Shown here: positions 1 through 7,739 of the stretch, piece after piece
Layout of the letters: each line of letters opens with the position of its first letter
Position numbering within the stretch: position 1 is the stretch's first letter
Assembly: GCA_010027395.1 (NCBI GenBank)
Contig: RGVD01000015.1
Location: 1-21,482, forward strand
Reading direction: 5' to 3'
DNA from: Bacteroidota bacterium
GTDB lineage: Bacteria; Bacteroidota; Bacteroidia; UKL13-3
DNA length: 21,482 bases
Notes under the pieces: model-generated
Seen by the model: only the letters and a program-made list of their open reading frames with translations
The model's database searches: none
What the model was told of the DNA's origin: nothing
Translations under genes and position numbers: made by a program

Positions 1-1679
1 GTAGGTCGAAGGGGGTATTTCTCTACCAGTTTAGAAGCTAGTGGTAGCGTTGGAGTATCAGCATGTTGCAACAAATGAGGTAAAATAGCTGCTATTCGGG
101 AGGTTATTGATAGTAAGGTTGAAGTGCCAGTACAATCGATTGTGTACAATTCTATCGGCTTATCCCGGGTAATCATGGTAAGAATTCCGTTATCGGGACA
201 GATGATCCATTGTTGCTGATATTTTGCCAATAGCATCTGAGTAACAGGGTATTCAAAAACGTTCACTAAAATCAAATGGATAGTTGCTGAAGGGAAATGA
301 ACAAAAGCATTCTTACATATATAAGCAGCTTGAGGGAAATTAGTTTGGGAAAGATGATGGGTAATATCAACCAGCGAAATCGAAGGAATGGCAGACAAAA
401 TCTGACCCTTTATTGCACCCACAGCAAAATCACGAAGACCTATATCAGTTGAAAGGGTTACAATTATTGTAACAATAAATATGATTAATTGCTCAACACC
501 AATATGGAACATGTGTTTAAAAACCCTTGGATGAGCTAATTTAACACCCACTCCAATTAGCATAGCAGCCAGAGCAGAAGTTGGAATTAAATCACTAAAA
601 ACCGTAGCAAATATTAAGAACAATAAAATAGCCACACCATGAAAAAAATTGGCCCACCTGGTTTTTCCGCCATAGTTAACATTTGCAGAACTACGAGCTA
701 CCTCGCTTATCATAGGCAATCCACCTAAAACACCTGCAAAGATATTACCTGCGCCAATAGCTATTAGGTCTTTATTATAATCTGATTTGCGTTTAAAAGG
801 GTCCATAATATCAATGGCTTTAACGGTAAGTAAAGCCTCTAAACTACCGACAAGGGCAAACATTACAACATACTTAATAAATGTGGCAGTCTGAGAAAAA
901 CCAGCAAAACTGACATTGATAGCAAGAATGTCGAACAATCCTTTATCAAAATGAACAAAACCTTTTGGGTTAGATTCCTTCAAACCTATCATAATCGCAA
1001 GAGGAATGGTAACAACTAAAACAATAAGAGGAGCAGGAATTTTCTTGACCAAAGGATGTTTAATCATAGGCATACCAAAAATTATAATCAAACTTACTAC
1101 CCCTATAATGGTTGAACTTGCATTAAAATTAATAAATGAATGTGGTAAAAGCTTAATTAATTCCAAGGGCTCCACCAAGGGTTTACCAGTTAATTCGTTA
1201 ACAGGATTGATACCTAAAAGCACATGAAGTTGTTTAGATAAGATAATAATTCCTATAGCTGCCAACATACCTTCTACCGCAGCGAGGGGAAAAAAATCAG
1301 CTAGTTTGCCAAACTTAAAAACCCCAAATAAAACTTGAAACACACCAGCTAAAACTACAGCACCTAGAGCTAAATGCCAACCCAACTCGTTATTTCCTCC
1401 ACCTAACTCTGCTACAGAACCTGCTACAATTACAATAAGACCCGCAGCAGGACCTTTAATAGTCAATCTTGAACCAGCAATAAGGGAAACTAGAATACCT
1501 CCAATCATAGCTGTTATCAGCCCCATAATTGGAGGGAATTCAGATGCTTTAGCGATACCTAAACTTAAAGGTAAAGCCAACAAAAAAACTAAAAAACCAG
1601 AAAGCGAATCGGCTTGCAGGTTCTCTTTTAAACCCGTTAAACCGTCTGTCGGAACAACTTTATTTTTATTATCTACCAT
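1..1679 (-). CDS. SulP-type anion transporter fused in frame to a SAM hydroxide adenosyltransferase-like domain (C-terminus cut by window edge)
   Basis: The frame opens at ATG 1679 and stays open to the left edge, about 559 codons. Residues 1 to about 410 form a SulP (SLC26-like) membrane domain: hydrophobic helices, the GPAAG motif near 76-80, and the stretch NVNYGGKTRWANFFHG near 334-348. SulP proteins move sulfate, bicarbonate or other anions across the inner membrane; next to dabAB, bicarbonate is the likely substrate, by inference. Normally a last helix and often a STAS domain follow. Here residues from about 405 onward match the DUF62/fluorinase superfamily instead: TDIGLRD (412 on), VGAIKG (420-425), VDITHHL (437-443), PSATIH (463-468) and CPDNGILT (494-501). 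I translated every codon across the junction and found no stop or shift. The start lies 45 bp after dabB, making it third in the operon. The SulP assignment is secure and the DUF62-like one strong, but whether the fusion is natural is uncertain. Confidence 0.85.
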   Translation of the reverse strand, partial: MVDNKNKVVPTDGLTGLKENLQADSLSGFLVFLLALPLSLGIAKASEFPPIMGLITAMIGGILVSLIAGSRLTIKGPAAGLIVIVAGSVAELGGGNNELGWHLALGAVVLAGVFQVLFGVFKFGKLADFFPLAAVEGMLAAIGIIILSKQLHVLLGINPVNELTGKPLVEPLELIKLLPHSFINFNASSTIIGVVSLIIIFGMPMIKHPLVKKIPAPLIVLVVTIPLAIMIGLKESNPKGFVHFDKGLFDILAINVSFAGFSQTATFIKYVVMFALVGSLEALLTVKAIDIMDPFKRKSDYNKDLIAIGAGNIFAGVLGGLPMISEVARSSANVNYGGKTRWANFFHGVAILLFLIFATVFSDLIPTSALAAMLIGVGVKLAHPRVFKHMFHIGVEQLIIFIVTIIVTLSTDIGLRDFAVGAIKGQILSAIPSISLVDITHHLSQTNFPQAAYICKNAFVHFPSATIHLILVNVFEYPVTQMLLAKYQQQWIICPDNGILTMITRDKPIELYTIDCTGTSTLLSITSRIAAILPHLLQHADTPTLPLASKLVEKYPLRP

Positions 1680-1724
1680 ACTTCAACCATAATAATTAAT
1701 AATTTATCTCAAGTTATAATGAGA

Positions 1725-3593
1725 TTAAGAAGACCTAAAACCAACCTCATGGAATCTCTTAATTGGAGTTCCAAGGAATAATCTTGAATATATTCTTATT
1801 AAAGATAAACCATCTACAATAAAACTTATTGAAACTATTAAAGCCAATATTGCCTGATGCTCACCAATGTGCGAGTATATTAAATCTTCACCAATAAAAG
1901 TAGGTGTAATTGGAAATCCAGATAAGGCTAAACAGACTAAAAGAAATAAAAATGCCAATCTTGGATGTTTATATGAATGTCCATAAAACTGCTTTAGATC
2001 TATTTTTACTTCTTTCTTCCTAAGTGTATATAGACTAAAGTACCCAATAATTCCAGCTACTACAATACCACTTAGATATAAAACAGTATGTGAAAACTCA
2101 AAATGTTCATTAAAGGAAATGGCCATAGCCACCATAAAATTATTCATTAAAATAAGTGTAAAAGCATGCCAAGCATTTCCTCTTTCAGCAAATGATTTTA
2201 AAACTAATATCAATCCAAATAAAGCATAAAACTCAGGCATAAAGCGATGCAAATTACCTGGTATAGCGTTTTCAATTTGAAAAGCAATGATGCCACTAAA
2301 AAGCAAAATAGCAAAAATGATAGAGGTCACATTGAAACTCATGAAGCTCATTTTTCTGCCTGCCTGTTTAATAGGCATCCAAATATACTCTGACATTAAC
2401 CAATCTAGGTTCCATTCTTTGAGACTTAATAAATAAATGGTGTATCTCAAACGATTTGGCAGAGAGTCTTCAGCAGAATGTTTGCGTGGAGTAAAATTAT
2501 AGAATTGCTCTTTGATTAAATAACTAACCACTGATGGCGAAACCAACAATTGGTATGTTCTTAAAAAGGCATTGCCAGCAAAATGTATCAAGGCTAAATT
2601 TTCAAAGCCTGCTGCAAGTTCAATAAAAATTATACCTATTTGTGCTGAAGAAGCATATGCAATTTGACTCTTAACTGACGACTGAACCCTAGCCGTCAAT
2701 CCACTTAATATGGCTGTAATAAGTCCAATAGCAGCAATCAAAACCCTAACAGAAAACTGATAATCCCAGAATGGAAAAGTTCTTAAAAGTAAAAATACTC
2801 CAATATGAACTGAAAGTGAACCATAAAAAATTGCACTTGATGGAGTTGGACCTTCCATGGCTCTTGGCAACCATGATGAAAATGGAAACTGTGCTGATTT
2901 AGCTGCTGCAGAAATCAAAATCATAGTTGATATAAATACGCCAATCAAACTATGAGATTGCAAATGCTCATGAACCAATTCGTAATTATTCAATTTTAGA
3001 AAGGTTACATTTTCGTGCCACAAATGATGACTAAGCCACATCACCAATAGCAAACCTACATCACCGATTCTATAAATACTAAATACTTTGATAGCATTCT
3101 TTACAGGTAAATAACGCTCGCGGTAGAAGCTTATTAATAAAAATGAAGATATGCCCAAAATCTCCCAACCTAAAAATAATGTTTCAAAATTGCCAGACAA
3201 GACCGTTATGTTATACCCTAAATAGAAGAACAAAACTGTATTGAAAAACCTTTTATAACCTCGCTCACGGTGCAGATAATAGCGGCTGTATATGGTTACC
3301 AAGAAGGTAAGGAAGGACCCCACAAATAGGTATACGACAGATATTTTATCAAAATAAAAATCCAACAAGAATTCATAACCTTTAGTTTGGTAAATTAAAA
3401 TCTCATTCAAGTTTAAATTAGGATGAGCATTTACAAGCCAATAAATTACAAAAACAGTTAAGCAAAACAAATTAAATCCTACAAATCCAAAAGCTGTTCT
3501 AGATAATAAATTCTCGTGTTTGCGGGGAATTATAAGGCTCATTATAAAACCTAATAAGGGCAATAAAATGAATATTTGAATTATTTTTTCCAT
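1725..3593 (-). CDS. dabB: DabB, NuoL-like membrane subunit of the DAB inorganic carbon pump
   Basis: This 622-residue polytopic membrane protein belongs to the proton-conducting antiporter family (NuoL/ND5/MrpA). With DabA it is thought to couple cation or proton flow to one-way CO2 hydration to bicarbonate in the cytoplasm; MpsA of Staphylococcus is the related subunit. Visible family landmarks are the GWE motif with Glu144, the Lys232 segment SAAAKSAQFPFSSWLP, the PTPSSAIFYGS segment near 249-259, and Lys308 in SVKSQIAYASSAQIG. The usual NuoL histidine/lysine stretch is replaced by IHFAGNAFLRTYQLL near 336-350, as expected for the DabB branch rather than for complex I. No other nuo gene is nearby, and the partner dabA ends 8 bp upstream, so the pair is almost certainly co-transcribed. 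Length fits a DabB somewhat longer than the shortest family members. Complex I subunit L is the main alternative and is unlikely. Confidence 0.93.
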   Translation of the reverse strand: MEKIIQIFILLPLLGFIMSLIIPRKHENLLSRTAFGFVGFNLFCLTVFVIYWLVNAHPNLNLNEILIYQTKGYEFLLDFYFDKISVVYLFVGSFLTFLVTIYSRYYLHRERGYKRFFNTVLFFYLGYNITVLSGNFETLFLGWEILGISSFLLISFYRERYLPVKNAIKVFSIYRIGDVGLLLVMWLSHHLWHENVTFLKLNNYELVHEHLQSHSLIGVFISTMILISAAAKSAQFPFSSWLPRAMEGPTPSSAIFYGSLSVHIGVFLLLRTFPFWDYQFSVRVLIAAIGLITAILSGLTARVQSSVKSQIAYASSAQIGIIFIELAAGFENLALIHFAGNAFLRTYQLLVSPSVVSYLIKEQFYNFTPRKHSAEDSLPNRLRYTIYLLSLKEWNLDWLMSEYIWMPIKQAGRKMSFMSFNVTSIIFAILLFSGIIAFQIENAIPGNLHRFMPEFYALFGLILVLKSFAERGNAWHAFTLILMNNFMVAMAISFNEHFEFSHTVLYLSGIVVAGIIGYFSLYTLRKKEVKIDLKQFYGHSYKHPRLAFLFLLVCLALSGFPITPTFIGEDLIYSHIGEHQAILALIVSISFIVDGLSLIRIYSRLFLGTPIKRFHEVGFRSS

Positions 3594-3601
3594 GTCGTTT
3601 T

Positions 3602-6097
3602 TTAGTTAATGCTGTACACTGGAAAATTCTCTTCTGATGATTCAATCAATACTTCTAAATTGTCCACATGATTAATTTTGTCTGTGATAGGTTTATAAGA
3701 ACTAAAAGCACCATCCTTAAAATAATACAAACTTTTATCCTCCGGATTCATGGCTACTAAATGCACCCACTCATTTTCAAACCACTCATAAGTTTCGGGT
3801 GTTACATGTATGGCTTTTAAAACAATTTCAGGAAAATGTTCAACTATTACCATCAATCTAATTGGATCGTGTACCTCTACCATTTGGTTAGGTAAACCTG
3901 CTCTTAAATCACCATCTATACCATTTGCTACACCAATCAATCCCATTACATTATGAGGTAATTTGGTACCTGCTCCAAGCTTTGGATTATCTACCCTTGA
4001 GAAGTAGTATTCTAAATTAATACCTCCACAAACTGGGCCAATAGGTTTAATCATATTACTTAAAAATTTCCCGTCTAAATCAATTTTGTAATCATATGAA
4101 TTCATAAATGAACGTCTATCTAAAAACACATGCTTACTCATTTCTCTCCTACCAATAATACATAAGGCATTGGTGGCATGGTTTAATTCGGGTCTTGGCT
4201 CAAACAAAGAAACAGATCTTAATTTTACTTGCTCATGCACTTTGGATGAACTCTGCTTTGAATCAATTAAAATAAACCTACGGGAACGTTCTTTCGCATT
4301 ATCATCTAGGGCTTTTTTAAATGTTATTTTATTTTGATTGTGTAAAGCTTTGATGGCCTCACTCATTTTATCTTCGTCATAAAACTCAATTTCGTCACGG
4401 GTGGTATCGTGCAGAGCCCCTACAAATTTTGTACTTTCGGGAATAGCCAAGCCTCTTCCTAAAAGAATCTCTCTCACCTTGATATGATTTGCCATATATG
4501 AGGCGACCCTTGCATTGACAGAGCCCGGTCTGCCCGAACAAGCACCACAGTCATAGCCGGCATAATGTGTATTGTTTACACTGCTTGCCCCATGCGAAAC
4601 CAAGTATACAATGGGTGCATAATTATCAACCAAACCAATACTTTTAAGTAAGGCCTCTACCCTATCTGCCATTTCATCAATGGTAAATCCTACTTGAAGT
4701 CCATCTATCTTTTGATTTATGTTTTTATTCTCAATAGTAAGCTCTGAAAACTTATCCATGTGTTTGAATGATGAAGTAGAAGCGGGCGTTGTGGTAGGTT
4801 TAAAAATATTTAAAGCCAATTTAAAAGCTGACCAAAAACCTAAAGTTTGGGTAATAATCCAACCTCTAAATAAAGAATGACTGTGTTTAGAAAAATTAGC
4901 ATCCGATTCATTTAAACCCCTTGTATTAATTTCTCTAATCAGATATTTAGGTGTCACGGGCGCTGGACATAATTTGGTATGAAACTTTCCGTTTTTGGGT
5001 TGATAATAGAACTCTACTCCAAAAAAACCAGGCGTACCATAGGTTAAACAGCTTGTATCGTATTTTTCAACATAACGTCTTATTGAGCATTCTCTATCAT
5101 CTATACAAAACAAAGCTTGAAAATTTGGTTTCTTTACTGTTGTTTGAAGTTCCATAAGAACTTGAGCAGACAATCCAGCTAAAACTTGGTCGTAATACGA
5201 CCATTCAAAAGCATCTTGCCACAAGGTAATAACCTCATGGAATTCGGTATTTACAACCTCATCAAAAATAGGAACTGGAATTTGCTTGATTGTTTTTGCT
5301 AGAGGCTCCCAGCTTGATAAAGAATCCAATGCGTTAATTTGTAACAGTAATTCAAAAACAATAAAGTCATTTAGGGTAATTTTCTTATGATCGAGTAAGG
5401 TTTTTGGATTATCTTCTACCACAGCCACCATCCCCGACCATCCTTGATGTCCAAACTGAGTGTCGAAGAGATACTGTTCATACAAACTACTATCGCCAAT
5501 CAATATATCTAACAGACTAGAAATACTGCAAGAAGTATGTAGTAAAAGTTTCTTAACCCTTTCTGATTGAAATAGGCTTGAATAACTAAGTTTTTCGAGT
5601 TCTTTGATTGAGGATAGAAAACCTCTATGTTCTATGGGAAAATTCCAAATAGAAATTCCTTGATCTAAATAGCTGCAAGTGATACGAAACAAAATGGGAT
5701 GCACCAAAGCATCCATATCTATTTTGTATGTATTCTTCCAATGCTGTTTTAGTTTTCCAATGCGTGAATCAATTTCATAGTCATAATGATGCTTGATTAA
5801 TCTATCCAACCAAAGGGATAATTCAGCTTTTCCTTTTCTATCTTGTATTACCTTTTCTAAAATCTTATCATTAATGCGACCAGAATTATGCAGGTTCCTA
5901 AAGTCGTTTAAGGACAGACTGGTTTTATATCCAAATATGGTTGAGGCTTGTTGCAAGGCATCATAAAACTTCTGATTCTGAAAAGCATGCAACGTATTGT
6001 GATGAATAAAATCCTTAAGCGGTGCTTGAGCAGGAAGGTAATGTTTTAATTCATGCAGGGTTTTGTGCTCATCAAAATAAAGATCTTTTTTTTTCAT
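3602..6097 (-). CDS. dabA: DabA (DUF2309/UPF0753), carbonic-anhydrase-like subunit of the DAB inorganic carbon pump
   Basis: This is an 831-residue soluble protein of the DUF2309 family, which forms a complex with DabB at the inner membrane and carries a beta-carbonic-anhydrase-like zinc site. The zinc-binding set expected from Halothiobacillus DabA is visible with correct spacing: Cys331 and Asp333 in CIDDRE (331-336), His502 in VSHGASS, and Cys517 in YDCGACSGRPGS. The N-terminal block LPAQAPLKDFIHHNTLHAFQ (21-40) is a family hallmark, as are GTPGFFGVEF (354-363) and the C-terminal GVANGIDGDLRAGLPNQ block (722-738). ATG 6097 is preceded by an A/T-rich leader without a strong Shine-Dalgarno sequence, as usual in Bacteroidota. 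The gene is first in the operon dabA-dabB-SulP. No RuBisCO or carboxysome gene is in the window, so a role supplying bicarbonate to ordinary carboxylases, as proposed for MpsAB in heterotrophs, is my inference. Confidence 0.95.
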   Translation of the reverse strand: MKKKDLYFDEHKTLHELKHYLPAQAPLKDFIHHNTLHAFQNQKFYDALQQASTIFGYKTSLSLNDFRNLHNSGRINDKILEKVIQDRKGKAELSLWLDRLIKHHYDYEIDSRIGKLKQHWKNTYKIDMDALVHPILFRITCSYLDQGISIWNFPIEHRGFLSSIKELEKLSYSSLFQSERVKKLLLHTSCSISSLLDILIGDSSLYEQYLFDTQFGHQGWSGMVAVVEDNPKTLLDHKKITLNDFIVFELLLQINALDSLSSWEPLAKTIKQIPVPIFDEVVNTEFHEVITLWQDAFEWSYYDQVLAGLSAQVLMELQTTVKKPNFQALFCIDDRECSIRRYVEKYDTSCLTYGTPGFFGVEFYYQPKNGKFHTKLCPAPVTPKYLIREINTRGLNESDANFSKHSHSLFRGWIITQTLGFWSAFKLALNIFKPTTTPASTSSFKHMDKFSELTIENKNINQKIDGLQVGFTIDEMADRVEALLKSIGLVDNYAPIVYLVSHGASSVNNTHYAGYDCGACSGRPGSVNARVASYMANHIKVREILLGRGLAIPESTKFVGALHDTTRDEIEFYDEDKMSEAIKALHNQNKITFKKALDDNAKERSRRFILIDSKQSSSKVHEQVKLRSVSLFEPRPELNHATNALCIIGRREMSKHVFLDRRSFMNSYDYKIDLDGKFLSNMIKPIGPVCGGINLEYYFSRVDNPKLGAGTKLPHNVMGLIGVANGIDGDLRAGLPNQMVEVHDPIRLMVIVEHFPEIVLKAIHVTPETYEWFENEWVHLVAMNPEDKSLYYFKDGAFSSYKPITDKINHVDNLEVLIESSEENFPVYSIN

Positions 6098-6110
6098 TTG
6101 AAGTGATATT

Positions 6111-6134
6111 AAAAAAGCTAGAAAGGAGCTTTTT
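6111..6134 (-). promoter_or_regulatory. Hairpin with U-run in the dabA leader
   Basis: Read on the minus strand, AAAAAGCT pairs perfectly with AGCTTTTT around a 7-nt loop, and six T residues close the structure about 13 nt before the dabA ATG. The stem is mostly A:T, so it would be a weak attenuator or a translation-modulating hairpin at best. The pairing is directly visible; the regulatory role is a guess. Confidence 0.35.
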
Positions 6135-6245
6135 GTAAATCTTTGTCAATAATCCTATCAGAATTTCAAACATTGAAATATAAAATGGGATTGCCTTCTA
6201 GTAATTATTAAAGTCAAAGATGTGTTGACTCACCTAAATTAAACT

Positions 6246-6268
6246 AAAAAAGGGATTAAAATCCCTTT
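6246..6268 (-). terminator. Intrinsic terminator after brxC
   Basis: A 9-bp perfect stem (AAAGGGATT with AATCCCTTT) is followed on the minus strand by a T-run. It lies about 30 bp after the brxC stop and upstream of dabA, so it should end the hydrolase-brxC transcript and separate it from the dab operon. The stem is nearly palindromic (2-nt apparent loop), so the end pairs will open in RNA. Confidence 0.75.
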
Positions 6269-6296
6269 AATATAATTGTTATATGAAATAAAATAT

Positions 6297-6629
6297 CTAC
6301 AATGACATCAAGTCTTCATAAGAAATTCCATAATGCGTTTCGGAATAGATACATTTGCCATCTTTTATCACAAGCACTTGCGGTGATTGATGTTCAACAG
6401 CATACAGTTCAGCGATAGCGTTTGAAACGTTTCTATGCTTTAGCAAATCTAAATAATAAGGGCTAAGCTTTTCAGAGTCCTCATCTTTCCAATTTCTTTC
6501 TAACCTATTAAGAGCTGATGAACTAATACTGCAACGAGTACTATGTTTAAAAAGCAAAACTTTATGTTCTTTAGATAAATTATTAATTTTATCTATACAT
6601 GAAATATCCTCTAATTTATTCCAGTTCAT
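6297..6629 (-). CDS. ytxJ: BrxC/YtxJ-type bacilliredoxin-like protein
   Basis: This is a 110-residue cytosolic thioredoxin-fold protein of the YtxJ/BrxC (DUF2847) family, thought to remove bacillithiol from S-bacillithiolated proteins. The active-site segment FKHSTRCSIS (27-36) carries the single reactive Cys33, and the cis-proline loop is HQSPQ (80-84). There is no signal peptide. The start codon overlaps the stop of the upstream hydrolase gene by one base (TAATG), so translation is probably coupled. A terminator follows about 30 bp downstream. The family assignment is confident; the exact substrate is unknown. It implies the host makes bacillithiol or a similar thiol, for which no biosynthetic gene is in view. 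Confidence 0.9.
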   Translation of the reverse strand: MNWNKLEDISCIDKINNLSKEHKVLLFKHSTRCSISSSALNRLERNWKDEDSEKLSPYYLDLLKHRNVSNAIAELYAVEHQSPQVLVIKDGKCIYSETHYGISYEDLMSL

Positions 6630-7462
6630 TATTTAAATTTTGCCTTCATATACTCAACAACATTACTTCTTGCTTCAGCACTTAACTCCTTGTTATGTTT
6701 AGGATTACTAGGATTAGCAAAAGCATGGTCCGCAGGATATTTGAAAACAGTAAGTTTCTTATCTGCTTTTCTCATATTCTCTTCGAAAGAATTTACAACT
6801 TCTGCATTGATAAACTGATCTTCATTAGCAAATATACCTAGTACATCACAATTAAGCATTTTTAAGCGATTAATATCTGATTCTGGCATTCCGTAATACA
6901 TAACGCATCCAATAGCCTGCCTTGTTGCCATCATAGATGCTTGTAAACTCCAAGCACCACCTAAACACCAACCTAATGTAACAATTTTCTTCTCAGGTCC
7001 TATTCGTTTAAGTAATCCATAAATAATTTCATTTAATCTCTCTTGATTTAAGCCACTCATATATTTTTGAGCGGTTTCTACAGAAAATGCAACTTTTTTA
7101 TCATATAAATCTATAGCATATATGTCTGCATCAGGAAAATCTTTTGCATATTCATCAGCTTCTTGTTTAATGTAATCATTCAAACCCCACCATTCGTGAA
7201 AAATAATAATTACATTGTTGGATTTTTGATTTGATGTTTTAACCAAATAAGCACTTCCTTTTTCACTCCTGGTATCAAACTCAATCATTTTACCAGTATG
7301 ATTAGGATTATCATAAGGAGCAGGAACCAAGTGTGTTTGAGCAAAATTGTCATTCATAGCCAATGTGTTGTTTTGATCAGTAACTGTCATTTGACAACAA
7401 GATTTTGTTTGAGCCCAAGCTATATTGCCTAGTAGGACCAATGATAGTAATATTTTTTTCAT
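6629..7462 (-). CDS. Exported dienelactone hydrolase family protein
   Basis: This is a 277-residue alpha/beta hydrolase. Residues 1-18 form a typical Sec signal peptide ending near AWAQ, so the protein is exported, probably to the periplasm. The dienelactone-hydrolase catalytic set is present: Glu90 in FHEWWGLN, nucleophile Cys166 in the elbow GWCLGG, Asp215 in NEDQFI, and His246 in ADHAFA. A Cys-Cys pair (22-23) sits just after the predicted cleavage site. The family cleaves esters and lactones, but true dienelactone hydrolysis cannot be assumed because no aromatic-degradation gene is nearby. It is the first gene of a two-gene unit with ytxJ, overlapping it by one base. The pairing of an exported hydrolase with a cytosolic thiol redox protein is odd and unexplained. 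Confidence 0.92.
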   Translation of the reverse strand: MKKILLSLVLLGNIAWAQTKSCCQMTVTDQNNTLAMNDNFAQTHLVPAPYDNPNHTGKMIEFDTRSEKGSAYLVKTSNQKSNNVIIIFHEWWGLNDYIKQEADEYAKDFPDADIYAIDLYDKKVAFSVETAQKYMSGLNQERLNEIIYGLLKRIGPEKKIVTLGWCLGGAWSLQASMMATRQAIGCVMYYGMPESDINRLKMLNCDVLGIFANEDQFINAEVVNSFEENMRKADKKLTVFKYPADHAFANPSNPKHNKELSAEARSNVVEYMKAKFK

Positions 7463-7739
7463 GAATTGTAAAAATTAATTGCGGTAATATTAACTCAAAA
7501 AATGTTTAAGTGTTAGCAAAAAACATATTATTTTTTTTATCATCCGTAAAATTGAATATTAAACATAACATCCGCCAAATTATTTCTTATTTGAAGCAAA
7601 TTATCAAAATGAAACATAACATAATCACAAAAAGTATAATCCGTACTTTTATGTTATTAAAGCGCATCCATATTCATCCCCCTAAAAACTTATTATAATT
7701 CTTTCATAATTTATCCATGTTTTTTCTTTTTTTTGAGGG
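7463..7739. other. Divergent intergenic region
   Basis: This is very A/T-rich DNA between the divergently read hydrolase and cytochrome genes, so promoters for both must lie here. I found no unambiguous Bacteroidota promoter (TTTG and TAnnTTTG at proper spacing), and no convincing gene. Confidence 0.5.

Noticed and set aside
1006..1227. 73-codon plus-strand frame opposite the SulP gene
   Set aside because: Shadow of the SulP membrane domain on the other strand.
1706..1725. Six-base hairpin (ATCTCA/TGAGAT) between dabB and the SulP gene
   Set aside because: Short, A/T-rich, no T-run, and overlapping the dabB stop; not a convincing terminator inside the operon.
1725..3593. Reading of dabB as complex I subunit NuoL
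   Set aside because: No other nuo genes nearby, the dabA partner is 8 bp upstream, and the middle channel segment differs from NuoL.
6120..6128. AGAAAGGAG on the plus strand, matching the complement of the 16S rRNA tail
   Set aside because: No start codon with an open frame follows it, and it forms the loop and stem of the dabA leader hairpin on the other strand; probably chance.
7510..7698. 62-codon plus-strand frame before the cytochrome gene
   Set aside because: Low-complexity Ile/Lys/Asn-rich translation in A/T-rich DNA, no recognisable feature, in a region that should hold promoters.
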